This document shows positions 36,483-44,113 of a stretch of 64,000 bases of DNA, one piece after another. A program made the position numbers and the translations under genes. Location of the stretch: NCBI RefSeq assembly GCF_049348705.1, contig NZ_CP186485.1:1240001-1304000 (forward strand). The letters run 5' to 3'. The notes under the pieces were generated by a model. The model did not search any database. It was given only the letters and a program-made list of their open reading frames with translations, and had not been told where the DNA came from. Source of the DNA: Paracoxiella cheracis (lineage in GTDB: Bacteria; Pseudomonadota; Gammaproteobacteria; Coxiellales; Coxiellaceae). The first letter of the stretch is position 1, and each line of letters starts with the position of its first letter.

Positions 36483-37388
36483 ATGTCAAAAACCAACAAC
36501 TACGATGTTATTATTATTGGTGCTGGATACTCAGGTTTAAGTGTGGCTTTATTCTTGGGCAACACCCGACGCCCTATTGCCCTCATTGATAGTGGAAACA
36601 CTCGAAATCACGATGTAACTCGTTCGCATAATGTTTTAGGTGTTGAGGGACAAAACCCGATAATACTATTAAACACTGCCAAAAAAGAAGTTTCCGCTTT
36701 CAGCAATATTAAACGCTATGCTAGTGAAGCCATCGCTACAGAAAAACTAAAAAATGGTGAATTTTCCGTTACGCTCGCAAATAGCGAAACGCTATTTGCT
36801 AAAAAACTCATTTTAGCGACAGGCCTCATCGATTGCTTGCCCAACATTCCAGGCACGAAAGATTTATGGCCTCATGTTCTTTTCCACTGCCCTTACTGTG
36901 CTGCACCCGATGTTGTTGACATGCCTTTGGCCGTCTTGAGCGATAACGATGAAGTTTTTTTTATGGCTTCTGTTGTTGGGAAATGGACAAAGGACCTTGT
37001 ACTACTGACCCATGGACAAAATCCTTTATCCTCTGAGCAAGTGAATACCTTGAAAGAACGAAAGGTTCAGATCGTTAGTGAACGCATTATTAAATTTGAA
37101 CTCTTGCCGAACAATGAAGTCGAAATCCATTTCAACAATGGTAACACTTTAGTACGACGCGGTATTTTCAGTCATCTACCCTTTGAACAAAGAGCGCCTT
37201 CTTTATTATCCATGCTCAAGTGCGAGTTAACTGAAAATAACTTAGTAAAAGTTGATGAGAATTATCAAACGAATATTGAAGGGCTATATGCCATCGGTGA
37301 TATGGCGATGCTTATCCAAAAAGTCACTACGGCGATTGCAAGTGGCACAAGGGTAGGATTTGCTATTGATCATGTGCTGACCGAGTAA
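36483..37388 (+). CDS. Thioredoxin reductase-like FAD/NAD(P) oxidoreductase
   Basis: A 301-residue flavoprotein. FAD-binding GAGYSG at residues 13-18, a second nucleotide domain, and a C-terminal IGDMAM motif binding FAD. C136 and C139 (HCPYC) form the redox pair in the position seen in thioredoxin reductase-like proteins, although the following residues are AAPD rather than the usual HG-E. GAGG lies upstream of the ATG. It probably forms a two-gene unit with the MoeB-rhodanese gene 22 bp downstream, suggesting a sulfur-transfer or redox role. Confidence 0.8.
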   Translation: MSKTNNYDVIIIGAGYSGLSVALFLGNTRRPIALIDSGNTRNHDVTRSHNVLGVEGQNPIILLNTAKKEVSAFSNIKRYASEAIATEKLKNGEFSVTLANSETLFAKKLILATGLIDCLPNIPGTKDLWPHVLFHCPYCAAPDVVDMPLAVLSDNDEVFFMASVVGKWTKDLVLLTHGQNPLSSEQVNTLKERKVQIVSERIIKFELLPNNEVEIHFNNGNTLVRRGIFSHLPFEQRAPSLLSMLKCELTENNLVKVDENYQTNIEGLYAIGDMAMLIQKVTTAIASGTRVGFAIDHVLTE

Positions 37389-37409
37389 CAACTTAGGACT
37401 GCTACAAAA

Positions 37410-38534
37410 ATGAATCAATCAATTTTTAGTCCCGACGAACTATCCCGCTATGCCCGCCATTTTAGCCTCGATTGCATTGGGTTTGAGGGCCAACAACGAT
37501 TAAAAAACAGTGCTGTATGTTGTGTCGGCGCCGGTGGTTTAGGAGCACCTGTATTACTTTATCTCGCAGCCGCAGGCGTGGGTAAAATCGGTATCGTCGA
37601 TTTTGATCACGTAGAGTTAAGTAATTTACAACGCCAAGTATTGTTTACCGTTGATGATTTGAACGATTCAAAAGTAAGGGCTACTCAAAGAAGGCTTAAA
37701 TATCTTAACCCGAATATTGAAGTCATCGCCTTTGAAGAAAAATTACAGGATAGTAATGTTTTTTCTATTTTCTCAGAATACGATGTTATTGTTGATTGCA
37801 GCGATAATTTCCCCACACGCTATTTAGTTAATGACGCATGCTTTCACTTAAAAAAACCCTATATTTATGCGTCCATATTTCAATTTGAAGGACAGTGCAC
37901 TGTATTTTGCGCACCAAACGGTCCCTGCTATCGCTGCCTCTATGAATCGCCACTGCCAGCGGCGATGATTCCCAATTGTGCAGAGGCTGGCGTGCTCGGG
38001 GTATTGCCAGGATTGTTAGGCTCGATTCAAGCAGTCGAAACTATCAAGATATTATTAAGCTTAAACAAACCGTTAATTGGCAGACTTCTCACGGTTAATG
38101 CACTTTCCATGGAATTTCGTGAATTTAAACTCGCACGCAGCCAAACCTGTCCTTTGTGCCAATACCAGCAGCCTTTTAACTCTCTATCCCGTGATACAAT
38201 TAAATCGTGCTCTTTGAACACTATTAACGAAGTGTCATCACACATATTAAAACAATGGATAGATAAAAAAGAAATTACAGTGTTAGATGTGCGAGAACAT
38301 TATGAAACAGAAATATGCCGCTTGAACTCACAACACATCCCCTTAAATGAACTATCTTCACGATTAAACGAACTCGACCAAACAAAACCCATCGTCGTAT
38401 ATTGTAAAGCTGGTCCTCGTAGTCGCAAAGCATGCCAATTGTTACAAGAGGCGGGCATCAACGATGTCGCTATTTTAAAGGGGGGTATCCTAAGCTGGAT
38501 TGATGAGATCGATTCAACGTTGATAAAGTACTAG
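37410..38534 (+). CDS. MoeB/ThiF-type adenylyltransferase fused to rhodanese
   Basis: 374 residues in two domains. Residues 1-250 form an E1-like adenylyltransferase: ATP loop GAGGLGAP at 40-47, D64 and D66 region, putative active-site C190, zinc cysteines C173, C176, C247 and C250. Residues 270-374 form a rhodanese with active Cys C332 in the loop CKAGPRSRKA. Such proteins activate a small sulfur carrier's C-terminal glycine and load sulfur onto it (molybdopterin, thiamine or tRNA thiolation). No carrier protein gene is adjacent. Complete and apparently functional. Confidence 0.87.
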   Translation: MNQSIFSPDELSRYARHFSLDCIGFEGQQRLKNSAVCCVGAGGLGAPVLLYLAAAGVGKIGIVDFDHVELSNLQRQVLFTVDDLNDSKVRATQRRLKYLNPNIEVIAFEEKLQDSNVFSIFSEYDVIVDCSDNFPTRYLVNDACFHLKKPYIYASIFQFEGQCTVFCAPNGPCYRCLYESPLPAAMIPNCAEAGVLGVLPGLLGSIQAVETIKILLSLNKPLIGRLLTVNALSMEFREFKLARSQTCPLCQYQQPFNSLSRDTIKSCSLNTINEVSSHILKQWIDKKEITVLDVREHYETEICRLNSQHIPLNELSSRLNELDQTKPIVVYCKAGPRSRKACQLLQEAGINDVAILKGGILSWIDEIDSTLIKY

Positions 38535-38564
38535 AGCACTATCGTCTCTATCAACTAACTCTAT

Positions 38565-38876
38565 TCATTCAAAATGAATCTCCTCCAACAGCTCCGTCTG
38601 CTTAACACATTCAATAAGCTGAGTGATCGTGTCACATGAAAGTTTTTTCTTCATGCTCTCGATATAAAAAAGAATTGTTCGTTCTGTGCAGTTATGGATC
38701 TTCGCAATCTCGCCCGGCATATGCCCAAACGTTAAGGCGAGCATGATCCACACCTCGCGCTCATTAAAATAAACATCTGGATAGCAACTGCCTAACGCAA
38801 ATTGTTTGCTAGAGTTCAATTTACCGGCCACCAAGGAAACCTCCCTGCCCCATCTCACAACAAATTCCGTAAACAT
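38565..38876 (-). CDS. LuxR-type helix-turn-helix protein, probably truncated
   Basis: A 103-residue product. The C-terminal 60 residues (FNEREVWIMLALTFGHMPGE... TERTILFYIESMKKKLSC) match the LuxR/GerE DNA-binding domain. The N-terminal 40 residues are too short for a sensing domain. An IS3 copy begins 57 bp upstream, so the original gene may have lost its first part. Regulatory target unknown. Confidence 0.6.
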   Translation of the reverse strand: MFTEFVVRWGREVSLVAGKLNSSKQFALGSCYPDVYFNEREVWIMLALTFGHMPGEIAKIHNCTERTILFYIESMKKKLSCDTITQLIECVKQTELLEEIHFE

Positions 38877-39006
38877 CTAAACGCCTCAGACACACAATCA
38901 AGGCTTTTTTATTCGAGCAATTTAGCTTCGTGTGACCTTTCCCCCAAAATTAACACCATGACATGGATGAGATTTCCAATTATTCTACGACCGAGGAGAT
39001 CTCAAC

Positions 39007-39270
39007 ATGAAAAAACGTTATACAGAAGAACAAATCATTAAAGCGATCAAAGAGCATGAAAGTGGCGCTAAGGTGGAAGACCTGTGCCGTCGCTTAGGCA
39101 TATCTGGCGGTACTTTTTACAATTGGCGTAGCAAGTATGCTGGCCTAGAGGTTAACGAAGCTAAGCGCCTGCGAGAGCTGGAGTCCGAGAACAATAAGTT
39201 AAAAAAGCTGCTGGCTGAAAAGATGTTAGAAAATGAAGCGCTCAAGGATGTTGTTTCAAAAAAGTGGTAA
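39007..39270 (+). CDS. IS3 family transposase OrfA, copy B
   Basis: Identical 87-residue helix-turn-helix protein to that at 27115. It is intact but no functional OrfB partner is encoded in this copy, because orfB is broken twice. It could still bind the ends of other copies and act as a regulator, as OrfA proteins often do. Confidence 0.88.
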   Translation: MKKRYTEEQIIKAIKEHESGAKVEDLCRRLGISGGTFYNWRSKYAGLEVNEAKRLRELESENNKLKKLLAEKMLENEALKDVVSKKW

Positions 39271-40292
39271 CGCCTGCTAGCAAGAAGCAGGTTGTTTGTC
39301 ACTTAATGAGCGCCTTTAAGCTGAGTGAACGAATGGCCTGCAAGCTAGTCGGGCTAAGTCGAACGGCTTACCGTTACGGACCCAAAAAGCGACGAGACGA
39401 GTTGATTAGAGCTCGATTAAAAGAATTGGCAGCTCAGTATTCTCGGTATGGTTATTTAATGCTTCACAGCCTCTTAAAAGCAGAGGGGCTTGTCATGAAT
39501 AAGAAAAAAACCTACCGGATTTACAAAGAAGAAAAGCTCCAGGTGCGTACAAAAAAGCGTAAAAAAATACAGCGACTACGATTAGTGATGTCATCACCGA
39601 CTCAGAGAAATGAGCGTTGCAAGCGTGTCGCGATGCTCGTGATAGATTATTGCCATCCCTGTCAATAATCGACTCGCAATACGCGACAACTTAAATAGCC
39701 GCGGACGTCCTCGTCGCCCGCGCTCCGCGACCTCACGGCTCGACTACGCACGGGCTCTCAAATGACTTGACGGCTCGTAAAGATTTTTTGCAGTCGCTTA
39801 CGCTCGGCAAAAAATCCGAGCCTACCGCGGAATACGCGCCTTCGCTTCGCTCTCCATGGCGCGCATCGGTCGATGGATTTTGTTTACGATCAGCTGGCCA
39901 ATGGAAGGCGTTTTCGTGTGCTAAACATTATCGATGATTTTAATCGTGAACTTATTGGCCAGCTAACAGCATTTTCTATATCAGGACGTCAGGTGGCACG
40001 CTTCCTAGCAGAGCTTAGTGAGCAACGCAGGCTGCCAAAACAAATTGTTTGTGATAATGGTACAGAGTTTACAAGCAAAGCAATGTTCTTTTGGTCCAGG
40101 GAAAACAAAACCAAGCTTGCTTTCATTCAACCTGGAAAGCCAACTCAGAATGCGTTTGTTGAAAGCTTAAATGGCAAGTTCCGCAACGAATGTTTAAATC
40201 AACACTGGTTTCGTTCAATTGAAGAAGCCCGACATGAAATCAACCAATGGAGAAAGCACTACAATACTAAAAGACCACACAGTTCATTAAAT
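39264..40292 (+). pseudogene. IS3 family transposase OrfB, copy B, interrupted
   Basis: The 5' part (to 39619) and 3' part (39869-40292) together equal copy A's orfB minus its last about 16 residues. The 249-bp element lies between the bases GAGCGTTG and GTCGATGG, before the first catalytic Asp. Reading through, the frame enters the element and stops after about 20 codons. The C-terminal end is fused to IS481 sequence (...SSLNCKPSDLI). Confidence 0.9.
39620..39868 (+). repeat. Structured mobile element, 249-bp form (copy D)
   Basis: The reference insertion. Copy A of the same IS3 has the uninterrupted sequence GAGCGTTGGTCGATGG at 27721-27736, so exactly 249 bp were added with no target duplication or deletion. 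Orientation is sense relative to orfB. Confidence 0.96.
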
Positions 40293-40383
40293 TGCAAACC
40301 TTCAGACTTGATCTGACACTCCTGGTCAGTTAGAGTAAAATTTAATTGACCAACCTTAAACAACCAACACGAGGAGTGTCATT

Positions 40384-40809
40384 ATGACCAGTGTATCCGA
40401 AAAGATTATCAAACCCAAATTAGGTTTACTAGAGCTGTCTAAACAATTGGGAAATGTTTCACAAGCCTGCAAGGTTATGGGTTATTCACGCGACAGTTTT
40501 TACCGTTTCAAAACACTTTATGAAAATGGTGGCGAAGAAGCACTCCATGATATGAGTAAGAAGAAACCGAATGAAAAAAATAGAGTGCCGTTACATGTAG
40601 AAGAAGCGGTAATTGCTTTGGCTATTGAAAACCCAGCGTTAGGTCAGGCACGTGCGGCCAATGAATTACTGGCGCGAGGCATTATCGTATCGAGCAGCGG
40701 AGTTCGTTCGGTGTGGCTACGTAATGATCTAGAGACTTTTAAGAAGCGACTAAAAGCGCTTGAAGCGAAATCGGCGCAAGACGGTATGTTATTAACGGAA
40801 GAACAATGA
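40384..40809 (+). pseudogene. IS481 family transposase, N-terminal part (in-frame TGA)
   Basis: 141 residues: two helix-turn-helix domains (LLELSKQLGNVSQACKVMGY; ARAANELLARGI). A TGA follows LTEEQ, after which the same frame continues QALEKSKREKEAHG into the catalytic domain. The identical TGA occurs in copy 2, so it was present before the copies separated. Many genes here use TGA as a true stop, so general recoding of TGA is unlikely. Confidence 0.88.
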
Positions 40810-41208
40810 CAAGCATTAGAAAAATCAAAACGAGAAAAAGAAGCGCACGGCGAGATTGAAACAGAACACCCAGGTTATTTAGGTTCTCAGGATACGTATT
40901 ATGTTGGCACGATGAAGGGCGTTGGCCGTATTTATGAGCAGACTTTTGTCGATACCTATAGCAGAATCGCTTTTGCGAAGTTATACACGGAGAAAACAGC
41001 GATGACGGCAGCTCATTTATTAAATGAACGTGTATTGCCATGGTTTAATGAGCAAGGTATCCGATTGCTGCGTATGCTCACGGATCGCGGGACGGAATAT
41101 TGTGGAAAAATTGAGAACCACGCCTATCAACTTTATGGTAGTGCCTCATTTTTGTTGATGTGATATATTTTGCTATTTCAGAAAATCATTAGGATAAGGA
41201 TTGCATGA

Positions 41209-41757
41209 ATGGCAAGAATCAATGTTGCTTGCCCCTGCTGCTGTTTACATGAGGTTGTAAAATTTGGCGTCAGCAGTACAGGAAAGCAAAGGTTTCAATG
41301 TAAAAATAATGCTTGTGAGAAAAATACATTTCTTCTAGATTACACACATAATGCTCGTGCCCCTGGTGTTAAAGATAAAATACAAGTGTGTCGCGATGCT
41401 CGTGATAGATTATTGCCATCCCTGTCAATAATCGACTCGCAATACGCGACAACTTAAATAGCCGCGGACGTCCTCGTCGCCCGCGCTCCGCGACCTCACG
41501 GCTCGACTACGCACGGGCTCTCAAATGACTTGACGGCTCGTAAAGATTTTTTGCAGTCGCTTACGCTCGGCAAAAAATCCGAGCCTACCGCGGAATACGC
41601 GCCTTCGCTTCGCTCTCCATGGCGCGCATCGGTTGATATGGCAATGAATGGTAGTGGCGTCAGAGATACTGCAGGCGTTTTACGTATTAGCATTAACACT
41701 GTTATTGGTGAATTAAAAAAAAGGGTGAAGGTTTGGAGAGCGTCAATACACGACTTT
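41209..41757 (+). pseudogene. IS1 InsA, interrupted by 249-bp element
   Basis: The N terminus has the zinc-binding cysteines of InsA (CPCCCLHEVVKFG... FQCKNNACEKNTF). After codon 58 (...GVKDKI) the structured element intervenes, and the frame resumes V-D-M-A-M-N-G-S-G-V-R-D-T-A-G-V-L, the helix-turn-helix. Exact removal restores the whole protein in frame. As it stands, translation stops in the element after about 24 extra residues. Confidence 0.88.
41383..41631 (+). repeat. Structured mobile element, 249-bp form (copy E)
   Basis: Starts CAAGTGTGTCGCG, the T variant at position 5 shared with the 281-bp form, and ends GCGCGCATCG. Lies between GATAAAATA and GTTGATATG of insA, in the sense direction. 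Because the preceding base is A, the left edge is unambiguous here. Confidence 0.94.
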
Positions 41758-42209
41758 TAAAGGAAAAAGAATCACTTGGTGCGTCTGTTACTGTTAATGT
41801 TGTACAAGTTGAAGAAGCGGAGCTGGATGAAATGTGGAGTTTTGTTCGAAATAAACAGAATCAACGTTGGCTTTGGCATGCGATTGATCACCATACACAT
41901 GAGGTGTTAGCTTATCATTTTGGTCCAAGAAAAGATTCAGCATTTAAAGCACTGAAAGAAAAACTGAGCTCATTTGATATCAACTTTTACTATACAGATG
42001 ATTGGGGTGCTTATGAAAGACACCTGCCTCAATCAAAACATTTGGTGGGAAAGCAAAATACCCAAGCGATTGAACGAAAGCATCTCACGTTGCGCACACG
42101 AATAAAGCGATTAGCGAGAAAGACGATTTGCTTTTCTAAACTGGATAAATTGCACGACATTGTCATCGGATTATTTATCAATAGGCACGAGTTTGGGAGG
42201 GTTATTTAG
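41733..42209 (+). CDS. IS1 family transposase InsB
   Basis: 158 residues with the IS1 DDE core: D in ELDEMWSF, D in FYYTDDWGAYE, and E in AIERKHLTLRTRIKRLARKT. It overlaps the end of insA in another frame, consistent with the -1 frameshift used by IS1 to make InsAB'. The gene is complete, but the fusion cannot be made because insA is interrupted upstream. Confidence 0.85.
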   Translation: MESVNTRLLKEKESLGASVTVNVVQVEEAELDEMWSFVRNKQNQRWLWHAIDHHTHEVLAYHFGPRKDSAFKALKEKLSSFDINFYYTDDWGAYERHLPQSKHLVGKQNTQAIERKHLTLRTRIKRLARKTICFSKLDKLHDIVIGLFINRHEFGRVI

Positions 42210-42685
42210 ATGCCATCAACAAAAATGAGGCACCACCAACTTTATTTAGCAGTTGAAGACATTGACCATTCGAAAACACGCGCACGTTCTCCGCAGACCA
42301 ATGGTATTTGTGAACGTTTTCATAAAACGATTAAACAAGAATTTTATGATGTTGCTTTTCGAAAAAAAATATATCGTTCCCTAGAAGAATTACAACAAGA
42401 CGTTGATGCGTGGATCAAAACATATAATGAGGTCAGGCCCCATTCCGGCGAGCGTTGTTATGGAAAAACACCCATGCAAACTTTTCTTGATGCAAAGCAT
42501 TTGGCACAAGAAAAAGAATTAGATAAACTATGTAAAACTATTCCAAGCGTGTCGGCAGATGAATTGAATAAGGCGCACAGTAATCACGACACGCAACTGG
42601 TAGAGGAGTAATTAGAATCCGATCTATCGGACAGAAAATATGTCCGATAAATCTCAACTGTCAGATCAAGTCGAGAGTTCTACAC

Positions 42686-42928
42686 TTTAAGTGGCACGAT
42701 TTGCGTCACACCTGGGCGTCCTGGCATGTTCAAAACGGCACCCCGCTTCATGTGTTAAAAGAGTTGGGCGGCTGGAGCACTATGGATATGGTGTTGCGTT
42801 ATGCACACTTGTCTGGAAATCAACTGCAAAGCGCAGCATCTCATATCGAATTTATGCAAAAATCTAGACACAAAATTGGCACAGTTAAAAATACACAAGG
42901 ACAAACAAAGCGTGTAAGAAGAAAATGA
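42686..42928 (+). pseudogene. Integrase C-terminal stump next to tRNA-Leu
   Basis: The last about 80 residues of a tyrosine recombinase similar to the stump at 21898: FKWHDLRHTWASWHVQ, GGW and the catalytic Tyr in MVLRYAHLSG. The upstream part is replaced by IS481 beginning at the preceding base. It ends 31 bp from the 3' end of tRNA-Leu(UAA), implying a second, now mostly erased, element that used this tRNA. Confidence 0.85.
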
Positions 42929-42959
42929 CTATCACAACCTTTTGTATTTAATATTATTT

Positions 42960-43048
42960 TGGTGCCCGGGGCCGGACTCGAACCGGCACGGTCGTTACCA
43001 ACCGAGGGATTTTAAGTCCCTTGCGTCTACCAATTCCGCCACCCGGGC
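42960..43048 (-). tRNA. tRNA-Leu(UAA)
   Basis: An 89-nt gene with encoded CCA, acceptor GCCCGGG/CCCGGGC, anticodon loop CTTAAAA (anticodon TAA), long variable arm and GGTTCGAGTCC T loop. First of the Leu-Cys-Gly cluster; the order pgsA-Gly-Cys-Leu is the same as in E. coli (glyW-cysT-leuZ). Confidence 0.96.
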
Positions 43049-43098
43049 TCAAAATTGAGGGAAGCCTGCTAGTCATCCGGTAGACTGGATTTAAATAA

Positions 43099-43169
43099 AG
43101 GCTGGGGTCGGAATCGAACCGGCGTCCACGGCTTTGCAGGCCGCTGCATAACCACTCTGCCACCCAGCC
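43099..43169 (-). tRNA. tRNA-Cys(GCA)
   Basis: Acceptor GGCTGGG/CCCAGCC, discriminator U73 as typical for tRNA-Cys, anticodon loop CTGCAAA (anticodon GCA), T loop GGTTCGATTCC. CCA not encoded. Confidence 0.95.
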
Positions 43170-43225
43170 ATGCAAACTTCGTAAAACACCTGGCTAGAAC
43201 CAGGGTTATGCTATTACCCAAAAAA

Positions 43226-43300
43226 TGGAGCGGGAAACGAGATTCGAACTCGCGACCCCAACCTTGGCAAGGTTGTGCTCTACCACTGAGCTATTCCCGC
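43226..43300 (-). tRNA. tRNA-Gly(GCC)
   Basis: A 75-nt gene with encoded CCA, acceptor GCGGGAA/TTCCCGC, anticodon loop TTGCCAA (anticodon GCC), T loop AGTTCGAATCT. A partial copy of its 5' end lies about 125 bp upstream within a multi-hairpin repeat. Confidence 0.96.
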
Positions 43301-43352
43301 CCGATATATTTATTCGCCATACATCCTGTATTTGTATGTGCCTATCGGAGAG

Positions 43353-43437
43353 GCACCCTGCCCGACTTCCTGTCGGGCGTTCGCCGGGCTGAAGCAATGC
43401 TTCAGCAAATTGCCGGCTCACCCACTGAGCTATTTTT
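43353..43437 (-). repeat. tRNA-Gly 5' fragment fused to a triple-hairpin repeat
   Basis: On the minus strand: a piece like the tRNA-Gly 5' end (AATAGCTCAGTGG), then GTGAGCCGG, a hairpin TGCTGAAGC/GCTTCAGC, CCCGGCGAACGCC, a hairpin CCCGAC/GTCGGG around AGGAA, and AGGGTGCC. The same architecture follows a tRNA-Ser 5' fragment at 46788-46880. It lies directly upstream of the real tRNA-Gly. Confidence 0.75.
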
Positions 43438-43481
43438 GACCACGTCCACAATCACATTCAATCACCGTAGAGGACGTATTA

Positions 43482-44042
43482 TTACTTTTCTCGAGGCAAA
43501 GTCAAGTCAGGCCAAGCAATCTTTAAATAAACAATCATTGTCCATAAAGTTAACAACGCTGCGAGACATAATAAAACAACTCCCAACCATAAAATAATCA
43601 GGTGTCTTCCCGGCGAATACCACAATAACAAAATTAGCGCGATCATCTGTATCGTTGTTTTGACCTTAGAAACGAAGCTCACGGCCACACTGGCACGTTT
43701 TCCAATTTCTGCCATCCATTCCCGCAAAGCTGAAATCGCGATCTCACGACACACGATAATAGCAGCAGGGACAGCAAGATAAGGCACATACTGCTGGCCA
43801 ACAACGAGCAACAAGGCAACAGCAACCATTAACTTATCCGCGACAGGATCCAAGAATGCACCAAAGTCTGTCATTTGCGACAAATTACGCGCTAAATAAC
43901 CATCCAACCAGTCAGTAATGGCAGCAATCAAAAAAACAATGGCAGCGGCGGGATGCGCCCACCGAAAAGGTAAATAATAAATGACCCCGAATACGGGTAT
44001 TGCAGACAAACGTAAAAATGTTAAAACCATTGGAATGTTCAT
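43482..44042 (-). CDS. pgsA: CDP-diacylglycerol--glycerol-3-phosphate 3-phosphatidyltransferase
   Basis: A 186-residue integral membrane enzyme making phosphatidylglycerol phosphate. The CDP-alcohol phosphotransferase signature D47-G48-x2-A51-R52-x8-G61-x3-D65-x3-D69 is perfect. Several hydrophobic helices. It follows uvrC in the conserved uvrY-uvrC-pgsA-tRNA order. ATG 44042 gives a normal N terminus (MNIPMVLTFLRL) for the family. Confidence 0.96.
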   Translation of the reverse strand: MNIPMVLTFLRLSAIPVFGVIYYLPFRWAHPAAAIVFLIAAITDWLDGYLARNLSQMTDFGAFLDPVADKLMVAVALLLVVGQQYVPYLAVPAAIIVCREIAISALREWMAEIGKRASVAVSFVSKVKTTIQMIALILLLWYSPGRHLIILWLGVVLLCLAALLTLWTMIVYLKIAWPDLTLPREK

Positions 44043-44113
44043 ACAACGATTCTACGGGATCATCCATTCAGGTCAAGCAGATAAAAAGAAATTTAACGAT
44101 ACAAATTTCTTTG

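Larger units (their letters stand above)
38933..40292 (+). mobile_element. IS3-family element (IS407-like), copy B, interrupted and right-truncated
   Basis: Matches copy A from its left inverted repeat up to ...AGTTCATTAAAT, where an IS481 element begins, so the last 58 bp of orfB region and the right end are lost. It is also interrupted at 39620 by a 249-bp structured element. The comparison with copy A defines the element exactly. Confidence 0.92.
41137..42237 (+). mobile_element. IS1-family element inside IS481
   Basis: Inverted repeats GGTAGTGCCTCATTTTTG on the left and CAAAAATGAGGCACCACC on the right. An 8-bp target duplication AACTTTAT lies on both sides. 1101 bp, of which 249 bp are the structured element, giving an original size of about 852 bp. 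Insertion order: IS481, then IS1, then (in or before IS1) the 249-bp element. Confidence 0.92.
40810..42611 (+). pseudogene. IS481 family transposase, catalytic part, split by IS1
   Basis: The rve core continues after the TGA: D in TFVDTYSRIA, D in LLRMLTDRGTEYCG and E in TNGICERFHK (the last beyond the IS1). The IS1 element at 41137-42237 separates AYQLY from LAVEDIDH. An ATG at 40912 opens the first fragment. Joined across the IS1 and 8-bp repeat, the frame matches copy 2 throughout. Confidence 0.9.
40293..42684 (+). mobile_element. IS481-family element, copy 1, split by IS1
   Basis: Ends TGCAAACCTTCAGACTTGA on the left and, reading inward from the right, TGTAGAACTCTCGACTTGA. Without the nested IS1 and its 8-bp duplication it is 1283 bp, the same as copy 2 at 54582-55864. 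The flanks (IS3 and an integrase gene) share no duplication, so a rearrangement joined them here. Confidence 0.9.

Noticed and set aside
40384..40809. Genome-wide recoding of TGA to explain the IS481 stop
   Set aside because: Several intact genes (for example those ending at 840, 7554 and 23104) use TGA as their natural stop.
43208..43597. Open frame over tRNA-Gly and the pgsA end
   Set aside because: It overlaps a clear tRNA and the pgsA 3' end on the opposite strand; no coding features.
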